Source of the DNA: Sphingomonadaceae bacterium | Lineage (GTDB): Bacteria > Pseudomonadota > Alphaproteobacteria > Sphingomonadales > Sphingomonadaceae | Length of the DNA: 61,491 bases | Direction: 5' to 3' | Assembly (NCBI GenBank): GCA_025356175.1 | Contig: JANXUP010000032.1 | Coordinates: 1-61,491, forward strand | In this document: positions 53,670-61,491 of the stretch, in pieces | How positions within the stretch are numbered: position 1 is the stretch's first letter | Layout: each line of letters opens with the position of its first letter | Made by a program: the position numbers and the translations under genes | Notes under the pieces: model-generated | What the model was told of the DNA's origin: nothing | Seen by the model: only the letters and a program-made list of their open reading frames with translations | The model's database searches: none

Positions 53670-56600
53670 CGAAAGCTCCATATACCCCCCCTGCCAAACG
53701 GGTTGTCGTCACTGGCGAGTTCGATTTTGAACTGAACCGTTTGAGCACCCTCACCAAAGGTTGCCAAAATAGTGCGCGGGCCGGCATTTTCTTTTTTTGA
53801 TACATCCATCAGGCGAAACAAGGCCCAAGGTCCGTCTTTGGTCACCTCTCCGACTTTGACATTGGCCGACAACAATACGACTGATGCGCGCGGCACGTTG
53901 CCTTGCGCTGACCAAATTACGGGGCGGTCGCCGGTCGTGGTCGCATCGAACCGGTAGGTTGTGCTTCCCACCGTCAATTCGGCGGCATCGACGCCGCCGC
54001 TAAAAGCCTTGCTTGATAGCTTGACTGTAATTCCACCCATCAACGTGTCGCGCAACTGCGCAGCCTTGCGAAATTCGTCCGGACTTGAAGGGTTAAGCGT
54101 CGCGGCGGTTGCATCTGCCATGTTCCAGCGCCAGATCGGGCCACTCTTGTCGAGCAACGGTGTCACTCGCTGCTGCAAAAAAGCGTCGAACCCTCCGCCC
54201 ATTCCGAAGACTCGCTGTACATCCACCAGCGAGGCATCATCGAGTGCAGTTCTGACGAACGGATATTTATCTTCGGTTGCGTTCTTGCAGTCGGGCAGAA
54301 CCGAAGTGGTGTATGCATCGGCGATCGCTCCCTGTGCGGCGGTTACCGAGGCAGTCTTACCTCCGGTCGTCGCGCCGACAACGAAACTTTGCATCTGCGG
54401 AGGGGCTCCGCCAACTACCGTCGACATCGAACCCATCGCGGTCGCCATGGCACCTTGAGCCGAATCTGAGGCAATGCCGCCGCCGGCAAATTTGGCCGAA
54501 GCCACCGCCGAGTTTGCTTGCTTGATGGCTGCGATGAAGTCGTCAATCGGCGCTGGCGTTTTGCCATCACCAACATAGTCCTGCAGCGGCTTGAAATAGC
54601 TCGCAATCTGCGCGCCGGCATCGAACCCTGTTTCTGCTGGTGCCAGCTTGCCAGCGATCGATCCGATGCGGGTCTGCTGCAGCCGCTCTCCAGCCATCTT
54701 CTGCGCTGCACCGCTTCCGCCGCTGAAAGTGGTGTTCTTGCGCAGTTCGAGCAGCAGCACTTTTAGCGGTGATGGCGCTTTGGTAAACGCCCCCATGGCT
54801 GCCGCGTCGCTGAAATAGTTCGCCGGCTTGGGCAGCGTTGCGACCTTTTCCCAGGCGGCAATATAGTCCTTAGCGTAAAGGCTGGCGACGCCGGGCCTGA
54901 TCTGGCTCATCTGCGCTTGCATGCCAGTGGTGCCAGCGGCATCGCCCATAACCCACATCTCGTTCTTCATGTCTTCGGCGACGGTCGCGAGCCCAATTTG
55001 GTAGGCTTGCTCAAATCCCGCCCGGGTATAAAAATACGGGACTTGCATTGCCAGGACTTCGGGCCCGTTGCTGAATGCCTGCGCATCACCGGCCGACAGA
55101 GCCGCATCGGCCCGCCATGGCGCACCGCCACTGCTGAGCGCTTTCTGCCGTAAGATCGCATAGGCACGGTCGGCCAGACTGAGGGTGGCAAGTGCTGCGC
55201 GGGCCGAGGCAATAGTGGTTCCGTCAAGCGGTGCCTTTTGCCCGGCCCAGGCCACGTTGGGGTTGTCGTCCTCAAGTAAGGCCGTCAAATGTTCGCCCAA
55301 TTGTTTGCGCACCGGCTCGCGATCAGCGCCGGGGTAAGCTTCATTGGCCCAATCGTTAGCGATCCACGATATGACTGTGCCCCGATCCATCGGGCCTTGT
55401 CCGCCCAGCATCAGATAGACTTTGAGCGCTTGGTACAATGCCAGCGGATCACCGCCGTGACTCGCCATATATTGTTCAAGCCGCAGAAGCAGCCGGGGCA
55501 GCATGATCCGCCGCAGCCCCGCCCGGTAAGCCTCAACCGCCTGCGCGGCATGGCCCGATTGGTACAGCCCGAACCGCATCGATAGGCTTGGCGCGCCATT
55601 GGCTTGATCGCCGTAGCCCTGCGGCAAGTTGCGCAGGCTGTTAAGCACCGCGAGCGACTGTTCAAGATCTGGATCGCTCGCCCGCACCTCAACCATGTCA
55701 TCACCCGTCTGGCGGATCTGCTGTGTGGCGGCCTGGGCGCTGTTGCCAAGCGCGCTCTGGAAACTGCGGTTCTGGACGAAACTCACGCCCCACGCTATTA
55801 GCACAAGCGTGGCAACAGCAGCGACACCGGCCATGCCCGCCATCATCCGCGAATGTTGCCGGCGCCGGGCGGCCGGATCTGCTTCAACCAATCCGGCCTC
55901 GCCGAACATGACATCGGTCAGCAAGCGGTTGAGGAAATAGGTCCGGCCCGAGCTACCACTGCCGTTAGCTGCCGGCTGGCTTTGATAGACTTGCGCAATT
56001 CCGGCCAAGATGCGGTCCAGCGGCGCACCTTCCTGAACCCCGCTGGTCAAGTAGAACCCGCGCAGGCTGGCGGTCGATTGATCGCCCGCGATAAATGCGC
56101 CGTCCACGAACCGCGCCAGGCGGTTACGCAGCGCCGCCAGTTGAGCGGGGAAGCCAAGGATAAGACTGCGCCGGCGCTGGTCAACTTCGTCGAACAGCCG
56201 TTTGGCCTGGCGTTCGCCTTGGGCTGCTATCATCGTATCAAACGCGGCGACCACGTCATCCACGCGCGGTTTGCTGTTCTCCACGGGGAGCGTAGCACCA
56301 AGCACCGCGCGCCGTCCTTCGACATCGAGATCATCGTAATATTCAACAAACCCGGCGAGCAAGTCGGCCTTGGTCAACAGCAGATAAACCGGGACCGCCA
56401 CTTCAAGCGTAGCGCGGACTTCGGCGAGACGGCGGCGGACCAGCGCGGCGTGGCGGTCCAGACCAGCCCGATCGGCGCGTAACAATTCATCGATGCCGAG
56501 CGCGACAATCACACCATTGATCGGTGAGAGGGGACGGTACTTCTTGAGCAATCCGAGGAAACTGTGCCAGCCCTGCGTATCGACCGACGAATCGGAATCC

Positions 56601-57112
56601 TGTGTGGTATACCGGCCGGCGGTGTCGACTAACGCTGCCTCATCGGCAAACCAAAAGTCGATATTGCGGGTTCCGCCCACTCCCTTGAACGACTGATCGG
56701 CGAGCGGAAAACGCAGGCCCGAATTGAGCAAAGCCGTTGTCTTGCCGGCCCCCGGCGGGCCGATAATCACGTACCAAGGGCGGCTGTAAAGATAGTCGCG
56801 TTTACCGCTGGCGCTGGATTTTAGCGCGGCCAGGGCCTCGCTCATCCGTGCGGCCAGCGCTGCGCTTTCCTGGTCTGCAGCCGATGGAGTAGCAAGCTCA
56901 GCCGCGATCGCAGCGGCTGCTTTGCGCGCACGCCAGCCGCGCCAGAATCCAATTGCTCCCCAAACTGCAAAAATCATGAACCCGATCAGAATTCGCAGCC
57001 AGAGCGCCCGCAGTCCCAGTACTACTAATGGAAGGCCGACGCACAGGACCAGCACCAGCAACAGTACGATCAGCCCGGTAACGATCCACCAATTGCCGAA
57101 GATCTTCTTCAC
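53651..57112 (-). CDS. tssM: T6SS membrane-complex protein TssM (IcmF)
   Basis: An 1153-residue inner-membrane protein. Two N-terminal helices (about 9-33 and 38-57) precede a cytoplasmic NTPase domain with an intact Walker A, G118-P-P-G-A-G-K124-T-T. A third helix (about 430-452) leads to the large periplasmic region. TssM spans the periplasm with TssL and, in most systems, contacts the outer-membrane lipoprotein TssJ, which is not seen here. It follows tssL by 27 bases. Confidence 0.95.
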   Translation of the reverse strand: MKKIFGNWWIVTGLIVLLLVLVLCVGLPLVVLGLRALWLRILIGFMIFAVWGAIGFWRGWRARKAAAAIAAELATPSAADQESAALAARMSEALAALKSSASGKRDYLYSRPWYVIIGPPGAGKTTALLNSGLRFPLADQSFKGVGGTRNIDFWFADEAALVDTAGRYTTQDSDSSVDTQGWHSFLGLLKKYRPLSPINGVIVALGIDELLRADRAGLDRHAALVRRRLAEVRATLEVAVPVYLLLTKADLLAGFVEYYDDLDVEGRRAVLGATLPVENSKPRVDDVVAAFDTMIAAQGERQAKRLFDEVDQRRRSLILGFPAQLAALRNRLARFVDGAFIAGDQSTASLRGFYLTSGVQEGAPLDRILAGIAQVYQSQPAANGSGSSGRTYFLNRLLTDVMFGEAGLVEADPAARRRQHSRMMAGMAGVAAVATLVLIAWGVSFVQNRSFQSALGNSAQAATQQIRQTGDDMVEVRASDPDLEQSLAVLNSLRNLPQGYGDQANGAPSLSMRFGLYQSGHAAQAVEAYRAGLRRIMLPRLLLRLEQYMASHGGDPLALYQALKVYLMLGGQGPMDRGTVISWIANDWANEAYPGADREPVRKQLGEHLTALLEDDNPNVAWAGQKAPLDGTTIASARAALATLSLADRAYAILRQKALSSGGAPWRADAALSAGDAQAFSNGPEVLAMQVPYFYTRAGFEQAYQIGLATVAEDMKNEMWVMGDAAGTTGMQAQMSQIRPGVASLYAKDYIAAWEKVATLPKPANYFSDAAAMGAFTKAPSPLKVLLLELRKNTTFSGGSGAAQKMAGERLQQTRIGSIAGKLAPAETGFDAGAQIASYFKPLQDYVGDGKTPAPIDDFIAAIKQANSAVASAKFAGGGIASDSAQGAMATAMGSMSTVVGGAPPQMQSFVVGATTGGKTASVTAAQGAIADAYTTSVLPDCKNATEDKYPFVRTALDDASLVDVQRVFGMGGGFDAFLQQRVTPLLDKSGPIWRWNMADATAATLNPSSPDEFRKAAQLRDTLMGGITVKLSSKAFSGGVDAAELTVGSTTYRFDATTTGDRPVIWSAQGNVPRASVVLLSANVKVGEVTKDGPWALFRLMDVSKKENAGPRTILATFGEGAQTVQFKIELASDDNPFGRGGIWSFRCPVAL

Positions 57113-57139
57113 TGTGCTTGATCCCCCAGTTTGCTATGG

Positions 57140-58612
57140 TCAGTTGTGATGCGGAATGACTATTTCGACCCGGCGGTTAAGAGCCTTGCCACTGGCATCG
57201 TCGTTCGATCCGATCGGGCGGGTATCGCCGAACCCTTCAACCTTGATTTGCCCTGGATTGCTCAACACCGAAGTGATGATTGACGCCACTGTTTGCGCCC
57301 GAGCTTTCGAAAGTGTCAGATTGTCTGGGAATGCCAGACTATGGATTTGGTCGCTGTCAGAATGACCTTCAATTGTGACCTCTCCGGGCTGCCCTTCGAC
57401 CGCCCGTCCGATCCGTTCAAACAATTGCGCGCGCCCCGCTTCAAGCTGATCCGAGCCTGACTGGAACAGCTGGCCCACAGTGGTCCGCACGCGGACCGAT
57501 GTAGCGTCTTCCTCAACCACTACCAGTTTCTGGTCGATCTCAGGCTTAAGAAACTCTCGGAGGGTTCCCAATTGCTGGCTCGCAGGTGGAATGGGCGGGG
57601 CAGTGCCGACGCGCGAAAGCCGCAATGGCTGATCGGGTGACATGGCATGCACTGCCCGCCAGCTGTCGCTGCCAGACGCCAGCAACACCAGCCGCAGTGC
57701 GATGTAGATCATCAACAGTCCTGCCAGCGCGGCGGCCGCGGCGAGCGCCACCTTGTTCCACAATCCGACTTTTCCCAAAGGGGCATTGGCGCCGTGCCAC
57801 TTGGGCGAAATTTCGATCGTCGATTGCCCGCGGGGATGTTCAAGCGCGCCGTGCAGACCCGAGAGGATTTGTTGTAACCGGCCGCGCCCGTCGGGCATGA
57901 CTCTGAAACGGCCTTCGAAGCCAGCAGCAAGACAAGCGGCAAACAGTTCGATCAGTTCTGCGTTTTGTCCAGGCCGTGCCAAAAGCTCGTCAACTAGCTG
58001 CCAGAAACGATCGCCGCCGATGTTTTCGCGAAAGAATTGGACCACCATACTGCGCCGCGCCCACTCTGCGCCGTCTTGTCCGACATTGGGCAGATTTTGG
58101 GCGATGTCATCCACGGTGGCGCACAAGGCATAACGCGCGCGTTGGCGGGTCTCGTCGGGATAGATTGCAGCGATCGCCCGATCGTAGGCGGCAATAAGCT
58201 GGCTCGCTTCGCGGTGAAAATCTGGCATGGCAATTGCGGCCCGCCCCGAACGAACACTGGCGGCCATTGCCAGCACCGGACCGGCCTCGGTCACCAACGG
58301 GCTGCGGGTATCTCGAGGCAATGCCGGAACCGGTATGTCGTCATCATTAAGCCGCTGGCCGGTTGGCTCGGGGCTGTGCTGCGGCGCCGGGGTATAGCCC
58401 GGGGGCGGCGCGGCATATTCAATCGGCGCAGCAGGGGGTACCCCAAATCCAGATTGTGGCTGTGCGGGGGAAACTGGCGTGCCCCAATTGGCCGGTGCAG
58501 CCGGCGGCGGAGGACCGCTAGATCCGGGGGTCCCGCCAGGACGGGCCCCGGACAAGGGAGAGGGCCTGAATACAGTGCGGTTGCCATCGTCAGAAGAGCC
58601 ATTGTCGCTCAT
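57140..58612 (-). CDS. tssL: T6SS TssL (DotU) with C-terminal OmpA domain
   Basis: Start at 58612 gives 490 residues and overlaps tssK by ATGA. A proline-rich N-terminal tail (1-120) is followed by the DotU cytoplasmic domain (about 125-290), a single membrane helix (about 295-320), and a fused OmpA-type peptidoglycan-binding domain (about 390-490). The latter shows I-E-G-H-S-D-S-D-Q-I, F-P-D-N-L-T-L-S-K-A-R-A and N-R-R-V-E-I-V. Such extended TssLs anchor the complex to the wall and may compensate for a missing outer-membrane partner. Confidence 0.95.
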   Translation of the reverse strand: MSDNGSSDDGNRTVFRPSPLSGARPGGTPGSSGPPPPAAPANWGTPVSPAQPQSGFGVPPAAPIEYAAPPPGYTPAPQHSPEPTGQRLNDDDIPVPALPRDTRSPLVTEAGPVLAMAASVRSGRAAIAMPDFHREASQLIAAYDRAIAAIYPDETRQRARYALCATVDDIAQNLPNVGQDGAEWARRSMVVQFFRENIGGDRFWQLVDELLARPGQNAELIELFAACLAAGFEGRFRVMPDGRGRLQQILSGLHGALEHPRGQSTIEISPKWHGANAPLGKVGLWNKVALAAAAALAGLLMIYIALRLVLLASGSDSWRAVHAMSPDQPLRLSRVGTAPPIPPASQQLGTLREFLKPEIDQKLVVVEEDATSVRVRTTVGQLFQSGSDQLEAGRAQLFERIGRAVEGQPGEVTIEGHSDSDQIHSLAFPDNLTLSKARAQTVASIITSVLSNPGQIKVEGFGDTRPIGSNDDASGKALNRRVEIVIPHHN

Positions 58613-59949
58613 CGCCCAGCCCTCTTTACACACCAAAGCTCCATCTTGAGCTCAGCCCAATCTCCGGCAACGTGCAGGCCCAGCGCGGTTGCGGTGGAAA
58701 AATCGCGCCAATCTGCCGCACCCCGGTCGAGCTCAAAATAGACAAATCCAGGCAATACCCGCAGTTGCGGTGGGGGGGTTGGGGTATGCCGCAAAGGTAC
58801 ACCTGGCAAAGCATTGTCGACAATTTGCCGCATTTTTTCGACTGCGCCGATTTTAGCGAGCGAAGGAAACATCTGCCGCACTTCTTCGCCTGTCGCGGCA
58901 GCGCGTACAGCAAGATAGAAAAATCCGTGCTGGTAAAGATTGCGATCGACAATTGTCGAGACCCAGGCGCCTGGGCCGGCCTGCTTCAGCGAAAGTTGTA
59001 CAGCGGAGCGATCGAAGACTGCCGAAAGCATTGACTGGAGCAGATCGAACAGCGGTTCGAAGCAGCCACGTAGATCTTCGTGTTCGTAAGGCGGTAACGG
59101 CGGCGCCTTGCGCTCGGGTCTGACCAGTGTCGCAATCTCGCCAGCCAAGCTGGCCAGTTGCTCGTACAACCGTTCAGGATGGACCATCGGCAGGCTGTCG
59201 ATATGACGCAGCACCGGAATCCAGCGGTTGAGTGCTTGCAGCAGCAGGAAGCTGGCGAACGTTTCAGACCCACCGTCGGTCGCCTCAACCGCGCGCACGG
59301 CCAGTTCATCGGCGCGCTGCTCGCAGCGGCCCAGAATGTCGATAAGGCCATGTTTCAGCGGCCGCGCGGTAGCAATATCTTGCACCGGCGGAATATAGCG
59401 ATCATCGAACATGACCTTCTTCGATTGCAGTTCGCGCACTTGCGCCAATCCGCACACGACCCTTCCGTATGTTTGGTCGCGGGTCACGCCGAAGCGTAAA
59501 TTTGGCCGCGCGAGTTCAACCGCTTCGCCGACGCGGTCCTCGGAAAAACTGTCGGCCACCTCGGATTCAGCCACAAGAAAGCGTGTGTCAGGGCCGGCGC
59601 TTTCCGCCTCCTTGAACTCCTGCGCGCCGACTTGCGCCGGAGGAAGCGTTAAGTAGATAATTGCATCGCGGGTATCAGCAGGAATATCGAGCGGCGGAGG
59701 CGGCGGCAATTCATCAGGAATCGCAAAAGCCGTGCCATCGGGCAGCACCCCGCGGGCGCGCACTATGGTGAACTTGCCCAAGGATGCCATGTCCTCGTCG
59801 ATCGTCAGTTCGGTCAATCCCCAAGGGTAAGGGCGCAAGCCATCGATACGTGCGCGCAGCCCCAAATCAAAAGCGCGATCTGCCTGTTGAAAATGCTGCG
59901 GCCGCAGGAACTGCCCCTCCCGCCACGCCACTCTATTGCTTCCGGCCAT
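58609..59949 (-). CDS. tssK: T6SS baseplate-membrane linker TssK
   Basis: Start at 59949 (446 residues) follows GGGGA by six bases; the frame from 60009 adds an unsupported leader. Family marks are V-A-W-R-E-G-Q-F-L-R-P-Q-H-F-Q-Q at the N terminus, Y-P-W-G-L-T-E-L, H-P-E-R-L-Y-E-Q-L-A-S-L-A-G-E and a C-terminal F-E-L-D-R-G. TssK joins the baseplate wedge to TssL/TssM. As first gene of tssK-tssL-tssM-tagF-pppA-ppkA it shares a 119-base divergent region with the M23 peptidase. Confidence 0.95.
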   Translation of the reverse strand: MAGSNRVAWREGQFLRPQHFQQADRAFDLGLRARIDGLRPYPWGLTELTIDEDMASLGKFTIVRARGVLPDGTAFAIPDELPPPPPLDIPADTRDAIIYLTLPPAQVGAQEFKEAESAGPDTRFLVAESEVADSFSEDRVGEAVELARPNLRFGVTRDQTYGRVVCGLAQVRELQSKKVMFDDRYIPPVQDIATARPLKHGLIDILGRCEQRADELAVRAVEATDGGSETFASFLLLQALNRWIPVLRHIDSLPMVHPERLYEQLASLAGEIATLVRPERKAPPLPPYEHEDLRGCFEPLFDLLQSMLSAVFDRSAVQLSLKQAGPGAWVSTIVDRNLYQHGFFYLAVRAAATGEEVRQMFPSLAKIGAVEKMRQIVDNALPGVPLRHTPTPPPQLRVLPGFVYFELDRGAADWRDFSTATALGLHVAGDWAELKMELWCVKRAGR

Positions 59950-60068
59950 CAAAGTCCCCGCAATCTGATCTGGGTGATTAAAGCACAGCTTCACTAAGAG
60001 CGAAAGCATCGTTATATACAGCTGTCAGGCGAATTTGATATTCGCTGGCACGAGAGCACGGTGTTCGC

Positions 60069-61491
60069 ATGGACGACGATTCCTTTGATCCGCGGAACTG
60101 GAATGATCCGGCCAAGCAAAAACCGCCATCTCAAGGGGATAGCTCTGGAATTGCGGCGGCGGCCACGAACGATGAAGCGCCTGCACCGGTTTCGGCCATT
60201 GAGTCGCGCCACTCCGCATTGCCCGAAGCCTGGCGCGCTGTCGGCACCGACTTTGTGGCGGGTCAACCCGATCATAAATCTGGGAAACTGACTGAGGCCC
60301 CAACAGAGCCTGCAAATACGGGCGAAAAATCTTCGCGCTTGGCGCTGCTTATGTCCGCGTTGCTGCTAATTAGTGGAGCTTGTTCAGCCTGGCTAACCCG
60401 GGCCGCGCCGGTGGTTGACGCGCGCCAGCCCATTGCTGCCGCAGCGAACTTACCGACACCAGGCGCCGTTGAGCGCCGGTTAACTCTGGCCGGCACGGGG
60501 GACATTGCTGGCGCGTTGATTGCCGCCGGTGTCGCGCCCGAAGACGCAAAGGCTGCGTCGCAGGCCGCGGCCAACGCTTTGACTGCGCCGGGCGAAATCC
60601 GCGTCGGGGTTACGCTCCTTCCCGAGGGTAAGGGCTTTGTGCTCGCCAAGTTGCAGGCGTCGGCCAGCGATGGCTCGGGCGCGTCGGTCATTCGTGAGGG
60701 TGCCGGGAGCTATTCCGGGACTTCGGTTGCGGCCGCGCTGACCCGGCAGATCAAGGTCCTGCGCGGCGAACTTGATGGCGACTCGTTCTATTCCTCGGCA
60801 GTCGCGGCAGGATTGCTTGACACCATGATTCCGGATTTCACCAACGCCTTTGCATTTGATTTCAACCTCGCTTCCGAAGTTGCCGCCGGTGATACTTTCG
60901 AAGTGGCCTATGAACAAACCGTCGGTGGCGCGGGCGAGCCCATCGGCAAGCCACGATTGCTGTTCGCCTCGCTCACCACCAAGGCCAAAAGTCTCGCGCT
61001 GTACCGGTTTCAAAGTACCGGCGGAGAGGTGGGGTGGTACGATGGCAACGGTGGCGCGACCAAGCGCGGCTTCATGCGCACGCCAATCGATGGGGCGCAT
61101 ATCACCTCGAAATTCGGGATGCGCTTTCACCCCGTGCTGCATTTTACCCGGATGCATGCCGGCGTGGATTTTGCCGCGCCGATCGGCACCCCGATTTATG
61201 CCGCCGCCGATGGTATCGTAACCAACGCCTCACCGACGAAGTGCGCTGGCAATATGATTATGATCGATCACGACAAGGGCATGCAGACCCGCTATTTCCA
61301 TAGCCGCAACTATGCTGAAGGGCTGCACGTCGGCCAGCACGTCAAACAGGGCGAAACGGTCGGATATGTCGGAGTCACCGGGATCTGCACCACCGGGCCG
61401 CACTTGCACTACGAAACGCTGGTCAATGGCGAGCATGTCGACCCGCTCTCGATCCCCGTTGAAGATTCCAGCCGCAAGACGTTGGACCCCG
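60069..61491 (+). CDS. Membrane-anchored M23 peptidase (partial at window end)
   Basis: An ORF from ATG 60069 that is still open at the window edge (474 codons seen). An unusual 88-residue polar, proline-rich N terminus precedes one membrane helix (about 90-108), so the enzyme faces the periplasm. A mixed alpha/beta region (about 125-330) resembles the domain preceding M23 in bacterial elastase-like endopeptidases. The M23 core has F-G-M-R-F-H-P, H363-A-G-V-D367 and H445-L-H447-Y-E, all zinc or catalytic residues intact. It should cut peptidoglycan cross-links. Divergence from tssK suggests wall remodelling for T6SS assembly. Confidence 0.9.
   Translation, partial: MDDDSFDPRNWNDPAKQKPPSQGDSSGIAAAATNDEAPAPVSAIESRHSALPEAWRAVGTDFVAGQPDHKSGKLTEAPTEPANTGEKSSRLALLMSALLLISGACSAWLTRAAPVVDARQPIAAAANLPTPGAVERRLTLAGTGDIAGALIAAGVAPEDAKAASQAAANALTAPGEIRVGVTLLPEGKGFVLAKLQASASDGSGASVIREGAGSYSGTSVAAALTRQIKVLRGELDGDSFYSSAVAAGLLDTMIPDFTNAFAFDFNLASEVAAGDTFEVAYEQTVGGAGEPIGKPRLLFASLTTKAKSLALYRFQSTGGEVGWYDGNGGATKRGFMRTPIDGAHITSKFGMRFHPVLHFTRMHAGVDFAAPIGTPIYAAADGIVTNASPTKCAGNMIMIDHDKGMQTRYFHSRNYAEGLHVGQHVKQGETVGYVGVTGICTTGPHLHYETLVNGEHVDPLSIPVEDSSRKTLDP

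Overview
The window looks like the chromosome of an alphaproteobacterium, probably Sphingomonadales (Novosphingobium, Sphingomonas or Erythrobacteraceae type). This rests on a petABC cytochrome bc1 operon, a complete five-step histidine-utilisation locus using hutF plus hutG, GC-rich housekeeping genes with many GTG/TTG starts and ATGA/GTGA gene overlaps, and a type VI secretion system (T6SS) with TagJ/ImpE and no visible TssJ. The genus is inference; the gene calls rest on visible motifs.

Layout. (1) 1-11.4 kb is ordinary core genome: tRNA-Gly(UCC), a terminator, petC-petB-petA (minus), pgeF and pepN (minus), a membrane M48 peptidase and an NAD-dependent epimerase-like gene (plus), a threonine aldolase and EamA transporter pair (minus), a small GNAT protein and a 46-residue membrane peptide. 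(2) 11.45-18.8 kb is the hut locus: hutI-hutH-hutG-hutU (minus) diverges from hutF-hutC (plus) across 68 bp that carry likely HutC half-sites. (3) At about 18.8-19.6 kb the sequence becomes visibly less GC-rich and holds a 41-codon ORF and an orphan ParB/Srx-domain protein; an accessory region appears to begin here.

(4) 19.8-29.9 kb holds one tightly packed minus-strand run that joins two secretion themes: TpsB transporter, TpsA exoprotein, CHAT protease-like protein, a 73-residue protein, PAAR, DUF4123 chaperone and CPBP membrane protease. Just upstream lies a protein-lysine-methyltransferase-like gene (30.0-31.4 kb). Divergent from it is a TNT-family (NAD glycohydrolase type) toxin with an overlapping candidate immunity gene (31.6-33.7 kb).

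(5) 33.7-60 kb is a T6SS in three blocks: ompA-tssA-tssB-tssC-hcp-tagJ-tssE-tssF-tssG-clpV with an 84-residue protein and a degenerate GGDEF protein (minus); vgrG, an unknown gene and an FHA gene (plus); and tssK-tssL-tssM-tagF-pppA-ppkA (minus). Kinase, phosphatase, FHA protein and TagF form a threonine-phosphorylation control module. A membrane-anchored M23 peptidase diverges from tssK and runs off the window edge.

The most interesting biology is the 19.8-33.7 kb accessory block. A two-partner-secreted protein with a C-terminal two-cysteine hook shares its operon with a periplasmic caspase-fold protein and T6SS loading components, next to a methyltransferase and an NADase toxin pair.
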